Notes: a model not told the origin generated them from the letters alone. A stretch of DNA of 53,189 bases from Nocardia elegans NBRC 108235 (GCF_001612845.1 NZ_BDBF01000055.1:1-53189); one strand, 5' to 3'; shown: positions 8,292-16,425, numbered from the stretch's first letter. Translations and numbers: made by a program.

Positions 8292-8500
8292 GCGCTGATC
8301 TATCCGGGGCGAAGTGGTTCAAGAGCAGTCGAAGCGGGGGCACGAAGGAGTGCGTCGAGGTCGCATTCCTCGACGGTGGCGCGGTCGGCGTCCGCGACTC
8401 CAAGAACCCAGGTGGCCCAGCCCTCGTGTTCACCCCCGCTGAGTGGGACGCCTTCACCAGCATCGTGGGCAACGGCGGGCTCGACGGATCACAGGCGTAG
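8288..8500 (+). CDS. DUF397 domain-containing protein
   Basis: A 70-residue protein made almost entirely of a DUF397 domain: WFKSSRSGGTKECVEVAFLDGG, VRDSKNPGGPALVFTPAEWDAF. The GTG start overlaps the XRE/DUF5753 stop. DUF397 proteins are small partners of the upstream XRE regulator. In characterised cases the pair behaves as regulator and antagonist, and overproduction of the small protein can be toxic, so an antitoxin/toxin-like pair is possible here. There is no signal peptide. Confidence 0.95.
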   Translation: MSADLSGAKWFKSSRSGGTKECVEVAFLDGGAVGVRDSKNPGGPALVFTPAEWDAFTSIVGNGGLDGSQA

Positions 8501-8835
8501 TCGACCGGCGCAGCGAGTCGGCCGGGCGGCTCGCAGTCGGTGATTCCGCGCGATTCCTGCTTCAAGAATCGGCGAGTCTGAAAAGTGTCGCGCCACAGTC
8601 CTGGGCACAGCAGGGCGGGCCTGCCACCGGCACCGGTTCTCGGCGAGCTCCAGGCCGATCCGGCGCCCAGTACCACCGCGGGAGCGCTCGGACGGTCTAC
8701 ACGTAACACTGCCCCAGCGCACCCAGTCGTCCTGAACCGGAGAAATCGTCATATCTCGACGGTAAGCCTGTACCCCGGTACCGGATGCAAGCTCGAGATT
8801 CACCCGAAGAGCACCCAGCAATAATCCACTCTTTT
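8501..8835. other. intergenic region with no recognisable gene
   Basis: About 335 bases between the DUF397 gene and the CmtR-like operon operator. The frames that run through it have shadow-like composition and no ribosome binding site. No tRNA signature (no GTTCGAAnC) was found on either strand. It presumably contains the end of the DUF397 transcript and upstream promoter sequence of the metal-resistance genes. Confidence 0.5.
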
Positions 8836-8845
8836 CTGTATACAG
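8836..8845. promoter_or_regulatory. palindrome upstream of the CmtR-like gene, candidate metal-sensor operator
   Basis: CTGTATACAG is a perfect 10-base palindrome, 22 bases before the ArsR-family start, in a locally AT-rich stretch. SmtB/ArsR/CmtR sensors usually bind such dyads over their own promoter. TATACA within it could also serve as a -10 hexamer, so binding would occlude polymerase. Confidence 0.5.
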
Positions 8846-8867
8846 ATTTCGATGTACCGTTTGCGTT

Positions 8868-9203
8868 ATGCAGACCTTGCCTGTGGCCCACACCGACGCG
8901 CTGGCCCGCTTCGGGCACGCCCTGTCGGATGCGACCCGCACCCGGATCCTGCTGAGCCTGCGCACCGGCCCGGCCTATCCGGCGGAGATGGCTGAGCAGA
9001 TCGGGGTCTCCCGTCAAATACTCTCCAATCATCTTGCGTGCCTGCGCGGATGCGGGCTGGTCGTAGCGGTCCCCGAGGGTAGGCGCAACCGTTACGAACT
9101 CGCCGACCACCGCATCGCCGCCGCCCTCGAAGACCTGCTCGGGCTGGTGCTCGCGGTCGATCCGGCCTGCTGCCCCGCCGCCGATACCGAGGGCTGCTGC
9201 TGA
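8868..9203 (+). CDS. ArsR/SmtB-family metal-sensing repressor, CmtR-like
   Basis: A 111-residue winged-helix protein very close in layout to Mycobacterium CmtR (Cd/Pb sensor). It has the recognition helix region GVSRQILSNHLACLRGCGLVVAVPEGRRNRYELAD. CmtR uses two cysteines in the CLRGC motif plus a C-terminal cysteine; here the CLRGC pair is intact and the tail carries CC and GCC (CCPAADTEGCC). It should repress its operon and release DNA on binding a soft metal ion. It overlaps the exporter gene by one base (TGATG), so regulator and exporter are co-translated. Confidence 0.93.
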   Translation: MQTLPVAHTDALARFGHALSDATRTRILLSLRTGPAYPAEMAEQIGVSRQILSNHLACLRGCGLVVAVPEGRRNRYELADHRIAAALEDLLGLVLAVDPACCPAADTEGCC

Positions 9204-9916
9204 TGTCGCAGTCGCTGGGTATGCCGGGTCGACCGTCGGCCGTGGCGGTCGGTCCGTCGACGCAGCGGCGTGCCGTGCTGGCGCGGCGGATCCGCTGGTT
9301 CGTGGCCGCGACCATCTCCTACAACGTCATCGAGGCGATCATCGCGCTCACCGAGGGCAGCCGGGCGTCGTCGACCGCGCTGATCGGGTTCGGACTGGAT
9401 TCGGTGATCGAGGTGTCCTCCGCGGCCGCGGTGGGGTGGCAATTCGCCGGACCGAACCCGGAGGCCCGGGAGAAGATCGCGCTGCGCATCATCGCGTTCT
9501 CGTTCTTCGCTCTCGCGCTCTACGTCACCGTCGACTCGATCCGCGGCCTGCTCGGAATCGGTGAAGCTCGCCACTCCCCCATCGGAATCGGTTTGGCCGC
9601 AGTCAGTTTGGTTGTCATGCCCATCCTGTCGGCCGCGCAGCGACGCGCCGGCCGCGAACTGGGCTCCGCCAGCGCGGTCGCCGACTCCAAACAAACCTTG
9701 CTCTGCACCTATCTGTCCGCGGTCCTGCTCGTCGGTCTACTACTCAACGCCCTGTTCGGATGGTCGTGGGCCGATCCGATCGCCGCACTGGTCATCGCCC
9801 TGATCGCGGCGAAGGAGGGGGCGAACGCCTGGCGCGGCGACACCTGCTGCCCCACCCCGGCACCCCTCGGCCCGCACCAGACCGACGACCACACCTGCGA
9901 CTGCGAGCACCCGTGA
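9203..9916 (+). CDS. cation diffusion facilitator (CDF) family metal exporter
   Basis: A 237-residue integral membrane protein with about five to six hydrophobic spans (residues ~30-50, 58-78, 95-117, 125-142, 165-200). Span 2 carries STALIGFGLDSVIE and span 5 ADSKQT, the positions where CDF proteins place their transport-site acidic residues. The C-terminal tail is Cys/His-rich (CCPTPAPLGPHQTDDHTC then DCEH) and probably binds metal on the cytosolic face. It follows the CmtR-like sensor with a one-base overlap, indicating metal-inducible efflux of Cd, Pb or Zn. The exact ion is uncertain. Confidence 0.9.
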   Translation: MSQSLGMPGRPSAVAVGPSTQRRAVLARRIRWFVAATISYNVIEAIIALTEGSRASSTALIGFGLDSVIEVSSAAAVGWQFAGPNPEAREKIALRIIAFSFFALALYVTVDSIRGLLGIGEARHSPIGIGLAAVSLVVMPILSAAQRRAGRELGSASAVADSKQTLLCTYLSAVLLVGLLLNALFGWSWADPIAALVIALIAAKEGANAWRGDTCCPTPAPLGPHQTDDHTCDCEHP

Positions 9917-10022
9917 TCGCGTGTGTAGGTAGCCGCACATCGGCGCGAAAACCTGTTGCCGGACAACCGGGACCACTGCTACCTTTCCGGCAGCCGTGCC
10001 AGAGAACGAGGAGGTGGTACCC

Positions 10023-10076
10023 GTGAACGCAGCAACGACATGGGTGCTCCCCTCAGGGGTCACGGTCGGGCGATAG
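10023..10076 (+). CDS. possible 17-residue leader peptide or truncated gene
   Basis: A GTG start with an excellent AGGAGG ribosome binding site 8 bases upstream opens a 17-codon ORF (NAATTWVLPSGVTVGR after the start) that ends at TAG. A short dyad CCCCT-C-AGGGG (10049-10059) lies inside it. It sits between the CDF gene and the hydrolase gene, 43 bases before the latter. It may be a leader peptide or the 5' stub of a lost gene; the sequence alone cannot decide. Confidence 0.3.
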   Translation: MNAATTWVLPSGVTVGR

Positions 10077-10119
10077 GTCGTCCGGGAGCGCCGCGAAAGC
10101 ACTCCCGAAAGGCACGACC

Positions 10120-10851
10120 ATGCACTTCACCTCGGAACAGCGTCTCGACGACGACGTCCTCGAACGCCGGTTCACCCTCGGCGAGATCCCCGGCATCCTG
10201 TGGACGCCGACATCCGCCTCCGCACCCACACCGCTGATGCTGCTCGGCCATCCCGGCGGACTGGACAAGATGTATCCCCGTCTGGCGGGCCGGGCCCGGC
10301 GCGCCGTGGCGCAAGGCTACGCCGCGGCCACGATCGAACTCCCCGGCAGCGGTGACCGGCCCCGTTCCCCCGACGCCGAGCAGGCCCGCGCCGATCTGCG
10401 CCGGGCGGTTCAGGCCGGCGAGCCGGTCGACGACGAAATCGTGGACCGGCTCGTCCTACCGCTGGTCGACAAGGCGGTACCGGAATGGCGGGCCACCCTG
10501 GACGCCCTCCTGTCGCTGCCCGAGATCGGCGGGCCGGTCGGGTTCTCGGGAGGGGTGATCGCCATCGCGATCCGGCTGGCGGTCGTCGAGCCACGCATCG
10601 TGGCTGCCGTGTTCTTCGCCGGAAGTTTCGTGCCCCGCAGCATGTTCGACGAGGCCCGGCAGGTCACCATCCCGCTGCTGGTCCTACTGCAGTGGGACGA
10701 CGAAGGAAACGACCGGCAGCAGGCCCTCGACCTGTTCGACGCCTTCGGCTCGAAGGAGAAGACGCTGCACGCCAACACGGGCGGGCACACCGGCGTCCCG
10801 CACTTCGAGGGAGACTACGGAGACCAGTTCTTCGCACGGCATATGAAGTGA
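10120..10851 (+). CDS. alpha/beta hydrolase (dienelactone hydrolase-like)
   Basis: A 243-residue alpha/beta-hydrolase. The oxyanion-hole region is LLGHPGGLDKMYPRLAGRAR near residue 42. The nucleophile elbow is GFSGG (Ser near residue 144), the acid is probably in QWDDEGND near residue 190, and the catalytic His is in GGHTGVPHFE near residue 227. There is no signal peptide, so it acts in the cytosol on an unknown ester or lactone. AAAGG precedes the ATG at good distance. Confidence 0.85.
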   Translation: MHFTSEQRLDDDVLERRFTLGEIPGILWTPTSASAPTPLMLLGHPGGLDKMYPRLAGRARRAVAQGYAAATIELPGSGDRPRSPDAEQARADLRRAVQAGEPVDDEIVDRLVLPLVDKAVPEWRATLDALLSLPEIGGPVGFSGGVIAIAIRLAVVEPRIVAAVFFAGSFVPRSMFDEARQVTIPLLVLLQWDDEGNDRQQALDLFDAFGSKEKTLHANTGGHTGVPHFEGDYGDQFFARHMK

Positions 10852-11074
10852 TTCCGTGCGGCGACTCTCGACCTGCACCGCCACCCCATACGGTCCCGTC
10901 GGCATGTCGCCGCGCATAACCGTGCACACCACGCCGCCCTATGCGGTTTTCCGTGATTTTCGTCGAGGTGTGCAGGATATGTTCGGCCGAGACGCACCCG
11001 GCGCTACCGCACCAGCATCGAGTCGACTGTCGCTGCGGTGTCACCAGTTGTCGCCACGATGACGGCAGATCGCA

Positions 11075-11112
11075 GCTGACCCGACCGGCCGGCGCCGGCC
11101 GGTCGGGTCAGC
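11075..11112. terminator. 38-base perfect palindrome, probable bidirectional hairpin terminator
   Basis: GCTGACCCGACCGGCCGGC is followed directly by its exact reverse complement, giving a perfect 38-base palindrome with no built-in loop. It is nearly all G/C in its core and has no T-tract on either side, as is usual for actinobacterial hairpin terminators. Termination is the simplest role; its perfect symmetry also allows a cruciform or protein-binding site. Confidence 0.6.
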
Positions 11113-11402
11113 ATCCCGCGAATCATGCGAGTCCGTCGGTCAGGTACCGGAGGGTCCGGGTGATGTCGTTGATCGTGCGCGCCGAACGCGGCGCCGCCTG
11201 GTCGCTGTCGTGAGCCGACCGTTCGAGGATCGCTCGCATCCTTCGATGCTGCTGATGGTTGCCGGAGCTGGGGGCATTCACTCCGGGCCTGCGAGGCTAT
11301 GACTTGCATCACATGTCGTTATCCCGCAGTCGTGGGCGGTGTCGCGTGGGCGTGCCCGAACACAACGGCATTCGCCCACAGTCGTGGCGATCGGCAGCGG
11401 CT

Positions 11403-11423
11403 ACGTCGCCGGCTTGGCGACGT
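11403..11423. promoter_or_regulatory. hairpin upstream of the YceI gene
   Basis: ACGTCGCC and GGCGACGT flank the five bases GGCTT, forming a strong 8-bp stem-loop 39 bases before the yceI-like start. It would lie in the 5' leader or over the promoter. Role unknown. Confidence 0.4.
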
Positions 11424-11462
11424 CGACGGCCAGCCGCACTCAATCAATGAACAGGACAAACC

Positions 11463-12005
11463 ATGACGAGCAACATCGAGTCGAGTGAACTGACCGGGGA
11501 CTACGTCATCGATACCGAGCACACCCGAATCGGGTTCATCGCCCGGCACACGATGTCCACGAGGGTGCGCGGTCGCTTCGGCGAGTTCGCGGGCAGCGCG
11601 CACCTGGACGGTGACCACCCGTGGAAGTCGAACGCTGAGCTCACGATTCGGGCGCAGAGCCTCGACACCCGCAACAAGCAGCGCGACGATCTGGTGGCAA
11701 AGAAGTTCCTCGGCGCCGACGACCACCCGACGATCATCTTCACTCTGACCGAGGTGGAACAGACCGGCGCAACCACCCTCAGAGCCATCGGCGATCTGAC
11801 TATCCGCGGCGTCGCCGCACCTGTCACCGTCGACTTCGAATCGACTGTCAGGGAACGAGATACGCGCGGGATCGTCCGGCTCGGCCTGACCGGCAGCACC
11901 ACCGTCAACCGTAAGGACTGGGGCGTGCATTGGAAGGCGGCCGTCGGCATGGTCAGCCCGAAGGTCACGCTGGAATTCGACGTCGTCGCGGTGCGCCGGT
12001 CCTGA
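11463..12005 (+). CDS. YceI family protein
   Basis: A 180-residue protein with the YceI lipocalin-like barrel. It opens YVIDTEHTRIGFIARH near residue 14, then GRFGEFAGSAHLDGD, a central segment LDTRNKQRDDLVAKKFLGADDHPTI, and the ending KDWGVHWKAAVGMVSPKVTLEFDV. YceI proteins bind polyisoprenoids or similar amphiphiles. Many are periplasmic, but this one has no signal peptide and should be cytosolic, as is common in actinobacteria. No enzymatic activity is established for the family. Confidence 0.92.
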   Translation: MTSNIESSELTGDYVIDTEHTRIGFIARHTMSTRVRGRFGEFAGSAHLDGDHPWKSNAELTIRAQSLDTRNKQRDDLVAKKFLGADDHPTIIFTLTEVEQTGATTLRAIGDLTIRGVAAPVTVDFESTVRERDTRGIVRLGLTGSTTVNRKDWGVHWKAAVGMVSPKVTLEFDVVAVRRS

Positions 12006-12053
12006 GCGACAGCGGAAACGCTTGTCCGCCACAGCAAAAGAAGGAGGAAGTAG

Positions 12054-12989
12054 ATGACGGCCGATGGGACACCACAGCGGAGACGCCGGCGGTGGTGGGT
12101 ACTCGTGGCGGCGCCGGTCCTGCTGGTGATCGGTATGGTGGCGCCGGCCCGGGCCGATCCGGGCGCGGACCCGGCGCCCGGTGAATGGCTGTATGCCGAC
12201 ACCCCGGCGGCGCGGTTCCACTATCGGAAAGCGGGCGAAGGACCGCCGCTCATCCTGCTGCCCGGCGGGACACTATGGTCGTACACCTACCGCGACATCA
12301 TCCCGGCGCTCGCCACAGACCACACCGTCTATGCCGTCGATCCGCCCGGCACCGGGTACACGACACTGCGCGATCCCGACTTCGGATACGACGTGCATGC
12401 CATGGCGGATGCGTTGCGCCAGTTCGTCTCCGCGATCGGACTCACGCATACGTCCGTCCTCGCGCACTCCCTGAACGGTTCCGTCGCAGTGGATTTCGCC
12501 GCACGGTATCCGGAACAGGTAGATCGTCTGGCACTGCTCGCGCCGCTGGTCCTCGACACCCGGCTCAACGCGAACATGCAACTGATGCGGCAGCCGGTCC
12601 TCGGTGAACTGGCCACGTCGGCGATGACCAGGGATATTTATCGAGCGAGCCTGCGGGACGCCTACGCGCATCCCGACATACTCACCGAGGACCTGACCAA
12701 CACGTATTGGACCCCGCTCAGCCGTCCGGAGAATCGGACCGCCATGTGGAAGCAGCCTCGTCACCTCGATCTGGCGACCGTACAGCGGGAGGCAAGCGAG
12801 GTCCGCGCGGACACGCTGATCCTGTGGGGTGAGAACGACCGTGTCGTCGATCCGTCGCAGGCCCAGCCGCTCGCGCGGTTGATCCCCACGGCGAAGCTGC
12901 GGATCGTCCCCGGCGCCGGACACAATGTCCACGAGGACGATCCGGCCACGGTCACCTCCGCCCTCACCGAATTCTTCGGCCCGCACTAG
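12054..12989 (+). CDS. secreted alpha/beta hydrolase
   Basis: A 311-residue protein. An Arg-rich n-region (QRRRRRWW) and hydrophobic core (VLVAAPVLLVIGMVAPARA) form a signal peptide, cleaved near ARA-DP. The alpha/beta-hydrolase domain follows, with oxyanion-hole LLPGGTLWS, nucleophile elbow AHSLNGS (Ser near residue 142), acid in WGENDRVVDPS and His in GAGHNVHEDDP. The usual GHSxGG elbow is altered to AHSLNG, still with a Ser nucleophile. It probably cleaves a small ester or epoxide outside the membrane. AAGGAGG precedes the ATG. Confidence 0.88.
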   Translation: MTADGTPQRRRRRWWVLVAAPVLLVIGMVAPARADPGADPAPGEWLYADTPAARFHYRKAGEGPPLILLPGGTLWSYTYRDIIPALATDHTVYAVDPPGTGYTTLRDPDFGYDVHAMADALRQFVSAIGLTHTSVLAHSLNGSVAVDFAARYPEQVDRLALLAPLVLDTRLNANMQLMRQPVLGELATSAMTRDIYRASLRDAYAHPDILTEDLTNTYWTPLSRPENRTAMWKQPRHLDLATVQREASEVRADTLILWGENDRVVDPSQAQPLARLIPTAKLRIVPGAGHNVHEDDPATVTSALTEFFGPH

Positions 12990-13049
12990 CCTGCCGGCAC
13001 CGGGGTGAGGATGCATTCCGGCTGTTGCTAGGTGACGCGTGTCACGCCG

Positions 13050-13076
13050 TGTTACGTCGGGGGGCTGTCCGGTGTC
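13050..13076 (+). promoter_or_regulatory. candidate ECF41-type promoter for the oxidoreductase-sigma operon
   Basis: TGTTACG (13050-13056) and TGTC (13073-13076) are separated by 16 bases, resembling the ECF41 promoter pattern TGTCACA-N16/17-CGTC with one mismatch in each core. Transcription would begin at about 13083-13085, giving a nearly leaderless mRNA starting at the ATG at 13085. A second TGTCACG at 13040 is at the wrong distance. Autoregulation by the operon's own sigma factor is the expected use. Confidence 0.4.
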
Positions 13077-13084
13077 TGATGGGC

Positions 13085-14266
13085 ATGACTGATCACAACG
13101 ACACTACCGAAATCGTCGTCATCGGCGGCGGATACGCAGGCGTCATGGCGGCCAACCGGCTGCGCAAACGCCAGGACGTGACCGTCACGCTCGTCAATCC
13201 CCGTCCGCGATTCGTCGAGCGTATTCGGCTCCACCAGTTCGTCGCCCGAACCCGCAGCGCCACGCTCGACTACCACACGCTGCTCGGCAACGGCGTGCGG
13301 CTGCTGGTCGACCGCGCCACCCGAATCGACACGGGCGCCCGCACTGTACTGCTCGAATCGGGGCGTGTTCTCGACTACGACTACGTGATCTACGCAGTCG
13401 GCAGTACCGCCCACTCGCCCACCTCCGTACCTGGCGCGGCCGAATTCGCCCACCCCATCGGCGAGTGGGAACACGCCGAACGATTGCAGACCGCGATCGA
13501 CGAATTGGCCCGGGATGCCCGTATCACCGTTGTCGGTGGCGGCCCCACCGGCATCGAAACCGCCGCCGAACTGGCCGATCAGGGCCGCGCCGTCACGCTG
13601 GTCGGTGGCGGCCGGTTGGCGCCGACGTTCCGGGAACCGGCCCGGCGCTCGGTGCTGAAATGGCTGTCCTCGAACCGGGTCGAGGTGCGCGAGGATGCGC
13701 GGGTGGCGAAGGTGTGGCCGGACGCGGTGATGTTGGCGGATGGCACCGTGCTGGCCGGCGCCCTCACGATCTGGACCGCCGGATTCGGTGTGCCGGATCT
13801 CGCTGCCGACAGCGGCCTGCCTGTCGATGCGCTCGGCCGGCTACTCACCGATGAGACACTGACCAGCGTGGGCGACGATCGCATCATCGCGGCCGGTGAC
13901 GCCGCCGCACCTTCGGGCCGGCCGCTGCGTATGAGCTGCCAGGCCGCCGCGCCGCTGGGTCTGCACGCCGCCGATACCGTCCTGGCCCGCATCGCCGGCA
14001 CCTGTCCCGGCATGCTGAACATCGGGTTCATCGGCACCGGTATCAGCCTGGGCCGCCGCGCCGCGGCGGTGCAGTTCAGCCACCGTGACGACACGGCCGG
14101 AAAACTTCACCTCGGCGGTCGCTGGGGTGTCCCGATCAAGGAGGCGGCGAGTAATGGTGCGGTGACGGGAATTCGGAAGGAAGCCCGCAAACCCGGCTCG
14201 CTCTCGATCTACAAGGGTGCCGGACACCGGCACCCGCTGCCGACGGCGGAGAACGTCACGCGATGA
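13085..14266 (+). CDS. NAD(P)/FAD-dependent oxidoreductase (NDH-2-like), partner of the ECF41 sigma factor
   Basis: A 393-residue pyridine-nucleotide disulfide oxidoreductase-fold protein. The FAD-binding Rossmann motif IVVIGGGYAGVMAANRL is at the N-terminus, the second NAD(P)H-binding motif ITVVGGGPTGIETAAELA near residue 145, and the FAD-closing DRIIAAGDAAAP near residue 265. This layout is that of type II NADH dehydrogenases and related quinone reductases. ECF41 sigma genes are typically encoded beside a carboxymuconolactone decarboxylase, oxidoreductase or epimerase, and this is the oxidoreductase version. The ATG at 13085 is preferred over 13079 and a longer in-frame start because of the promoter position. 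Its stop overlaps the sigma gene by 4 bases. Confidence 0.9.
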   Translation: MTDHNDTTEIVVIGGGYAGVMAANRLRKRQDVTVTLVNPRPRFVERIRLHQFVARTRSATLDYHTLLGNGVRLLVDRATRIDTGARTVLLESGRVLDYDYVIYAVGSTAHSPTSVPGAAEFAHPIGEWEHAERLQTAIDELARDARITVVGGGPTGIETAAELADQGRAVTLVGGGRLAPTFREPARRSVLKWLSSNRVEVREDARVAKVWPDAVMLADGTVLAGALTIWTAGFGVPDLAADSGLPVDALGRLLTDETLTSVGDDRIIAAGDAAAPSGRPLRMSCQAAAPLGLHAADTVLARIAGTCPGMLNIGFIGTGISLGRRAAAVQFSHRDDTAGKLHLGGRWGVPIKEAASNGAVTGIRKEARKPGSLSIYKGAGHRHPLPTAENVTR

Positions 14267-15186
14267 CCGCCACTACCGAACACTCCGAGCGGTTCACCTT
14301 GCTGCGACCGCTGTTGTTCACGATCGCCTACGAAATCCTGGGCTCCGCGACGGAATCCGATGATGTCCTCCAGGACAGCTACTTGCACTGGTCCCGGGTG
14401 GATCTCGCGATCGTGCGGGATACCAAATCGTATCTGGCACAACTGGTGACCCGGCAGGCTATCAACGCGGTACGGGCCGGTTCCCGCCGACGCGAAGACT
14501 ACGTCGGCCCGTGGCTGCCCGAGCCGCTGCTGATCAGCGAACAGGATGCGGTCACCGATGTGGTGCTCGCCGAATCGGTATCGATGGGGATGCTGGTGCT
14601 GCTCGAAACACTCACTCCCGATGAGCGCGCGATCTTCGTGCTGCACGAGGTATTCGGCTTCGCCTACGACGAAATAGGTTCGGCGATAGGCAAATCCGCG
14701 AACGCGGTACGCCAGATGGCTTACCGTGCCCGTGCTCACGTCCGAGCGCGACGCAACCGATTCGGGCCCGTCGACTCCGCCCGCACCGCCGATCTCACCG
14801 AACGATTCCTGGCGGCGGCGACCACCGGCGACCTGTCCGGACTGCTGGCGCTGCTCGCACCCGATGTCGCCTTCACCACCGACAGCGGAGGCAAGGTCAG
14901 CGCGGCCGGCCCGCGGGCACGGGGAGCGCAGGATGTGGCCACCATTGTGATCGACGTATTCCACATGGTCGGACGGGTGCCCGGCCTGCGGCTCGAGTCG
15001 GCGACCTACAACCACACCCCTGCGATCGCGATCTACGACGGCGATCGGCAGGAGGCCGCCTGCCTACTCGAGAGCGCCGACGGCCGGATCACCAACCTCT
15101 ACATCATCCGAAATCCGGACAAACTCGCGCCCCTCGCGGTCCCGCGCGCCATCACGCGCAGCGACCCGACCGTGCACAGGCCATAA
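14263..15186 (+). CDS. ECF41 family RNA polymerase sigma factor with SnoaL-like C-terminal domain (SigJ-type)
   Basis: A 307-residue extracytoplasmic-function sigma factor. Region 2 spans residues ~8-75 (LLFTIAYEILGSATESDDVLQD) and region 4 ~105-160 (LTPDERAIFVLHEVFGFAYD, then IGKSANAVRQMAYRAR). The linker carries the ECF41 signature YVGPWLPEPL. The C-terminal SnoaL-like extension contains DSGGK (family DGGGK) and RNPDKL, both diagnostic of ECF41. In this group the fused domain replaces an anti-sigma factor and tunes activity. It overlaps the oxidoreductase gene (ATGA), and the expected target is the promoter before that gene. Mycobacterium SigJ belongs to the same group. Confidence 0.95.
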   Translation: MTATTEHSERFTLLRPLLFTIAYEILGSATESDDVLQDSYLHWSRVDLAIVRDTKSYLAQLVTRQAINAVRAGSRRREDYVGPWLPEPLLISEQDAVTDVVLAESVSMGMLVLLETLTPDERAIFVLHEVFGFAYDEIGSAIGKSANAVRQMAYRARAHVRARRNRFGPVDSARTADLTERFLAAATTGDLSGLLALLAPDVAFTTDSGGKVSAAGPRARGAQDVATIVIDVFHMVGRVPGLRLESATYNHTPAIAIYDGDRQEAACLLESADGRITNLYIIRNPDKLAPLAVPRAITRSDPTVHRP

Positions 15187-15252
15187 CGCGCCCCGGCCGG
15201 CGCCCATCCTGGGCGGACGGCACGCCGGCCAGGTTCGTCCACTCGGTCAGTT

Positions 15253-15270
15253 GCCACTCTGCCAAGTGGC
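15253..15270. terminator. short hairpin between convergent genes
   Basis: GCCACT and AGTGGC are separated by six bases, in the gap between the sigma gene and the convergent LLM oxidoreductase gene. No T-tract follows. A weak terminator is possible. Confidence 0.3.
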
Positions 15271-15324
15271 GTTTGTTCACTCGGTTCCGGTTGGCGCTCT
15301 TGCGATTTGCGCACCTTTCGCGCG

Positions 15325-16212
15325 TCAGGGTCGTGTGACCACCACCTCGGACGCGACCTCGAGGAAGTTCAGGTCGGTGACGGCCGGAACCAGGATGAAC
15401 TCGTCGCATCCGGCCCGCTCCGCGCCGTCGAGAATGCCGGCGAGCGCCTCGGGACTCGACGCCCGCGCCGACGCGGCGACCAGGTCGGCCAGGTCGGATC
15501 CGAGGAACCCGAGGTAGCGAGCGGTGAAAGAACGCAGCGCCTCGGACGCGTCGGTGACGCCCAAGGCGGTGAAGCAGCCGCTGACCTTGCGCGGCGGCGT
15601 CGTACGACCGGCCTCGGCCCAGCATCGGTCGGCGAGCTCGCCTACCTTGGCGATCTCCTCGGCGTCGCCGGAGATGCTGAAGCCGGAGATGCCGTCGGCC
15701 CACCGCGCCGCCCGACGCATCGCCTTGGGCCCCATCGCACCGGCGAGGATGATCGGCCCACCCGGCTGCACGCACACCGGCCCCACCGGGTCCGCGCCCT
15801 CGAACGGGGGTTCGCCGGCCAGCAGTGACTTCAGCTCGGCGACCTTGTCGTCGAGCCGCTGGTGCCGTCGCTCGAAATCGGCGCCGAGAGCGCGGTAGTC
15901 GTGCTCGCGAGCGCCGACTCCGACGGCAACCTCGAGACGGCCGTTCGCGAGCTGGTCGAGGGTGCCGATCTGCTGGGCGACCATCGCCATCGGATGCTGT
16001 GGGAGCACCCAGAGGTTCGCCAGGACCTGCACTCGCTCGGTGACCGCGGCGCAGGCGCCCAGCGTCGCGACCATCTCCGGATTCGAAAACGTCACCCGCT
16101 CACCGACGGAAACGCTCGAGAAGGGGCCCGCGTCGATTCTCCGCGCCCAGTCGAGCGTCGTACCCGGTCCGTAGCCGGGAGCCATCTGCGGAAGTGCGAC
16201 ACCGATCTTCAT
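15325..16212 (-). CDS. LLM class F420-dependent oxidoreductase
   Basis: A 295-residue luciferase-like monooxygenase-fold TIM barrel. Typical elements are KIGVALPQMAPGYG at the start, SVSVGERVTFSNP, VLANLWVLPQHPMAMVAQQIGTLD near residue 65, GRLEVAVGVG near residue 91, and PIILAGAMGPKAMRRAARWADG near residue 155. In actinobacteria such proteins mostly use coenzyme F420 rather than FMN. The substrate is unknown. The ATG at 16212 lies at the start of the conserved barrel, so the start is secure. Confidence 0.9.
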   Translation of the reverse strand: MKIGVALPQMAPGYGPGTTLDWARRIDAGPFSSVSVGERVTFSNPEMVATLGACAAVTERVQVLANLWVLPQHPMAMVAQQIGTLDQLANGRLEVAVGVGAREHDYRALGADFERRHQRLDDKVAELKSLLAGEPPFEGADPVGPVCVQPGGPIILAGAMGPKAMRRAARWADGISGFSISGDAEEIAKVGELADRCWAEAGRTTPPRKVSGCFTALGVTDASEALRSFTARYLGFLGSDLADLVAASARASSPEALAGILDGAERAGCDEFILVPAVTDLNFLEVASEVVVTRP

Positions 16213-16425
16213 GGGGCGACCCTCTCAAACTCACCTGGCCCCGGTCACGCGATCCCCGATATCGCTCGGAGCTTCACATGCGGTTCGTCCTCGACCGCGA
16301 CCGGCGCCATGGCGTTCGCTACACGACTCACAAGACCGATCCCGGCAGAAGGCGCTCTTCCACGGCGTCGCGCGGGATAATAGGCCATCCGAAGTGATTG
16401 GCTCACAAGGCTTTACAGCGCAGAC

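Larger units (their letters stand above)
10852..11462. other. 611-base intergenic region with hairpins and a possible gene remnant
   Basis: Between the hydrolase and yceI-like genes. It contains the 38-base perfect palindrome at 11075-11112 and a hairpin at 11403-11423. On the minus strand from about 11300 to 11123 a short frame ends ARTINDITRTLRYLTDGLA. This looks protein-like but has no ribosome binding site and no recognisable family; it may be a regulator remnant. No complete gene is visible. Confidence 0.5.

Noticed and set aside
8610..8720. Minus-strand frame reading SRGGTGRRIGLE, a string often seen where a tRNA is mis-called as protein
   Set aside because: No T-loop consensus, no acceptor stem pairing and no anticodon arm could be found on either strand, so no tRNA is called.
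11004..11312. Minus-strand ORFs through the 38-base palindrome, including one ending RTLRYLTDGLA
   Set aside because: No ribosome binding site, no recognisable domain and very short; mentioned only as a possible remnant.
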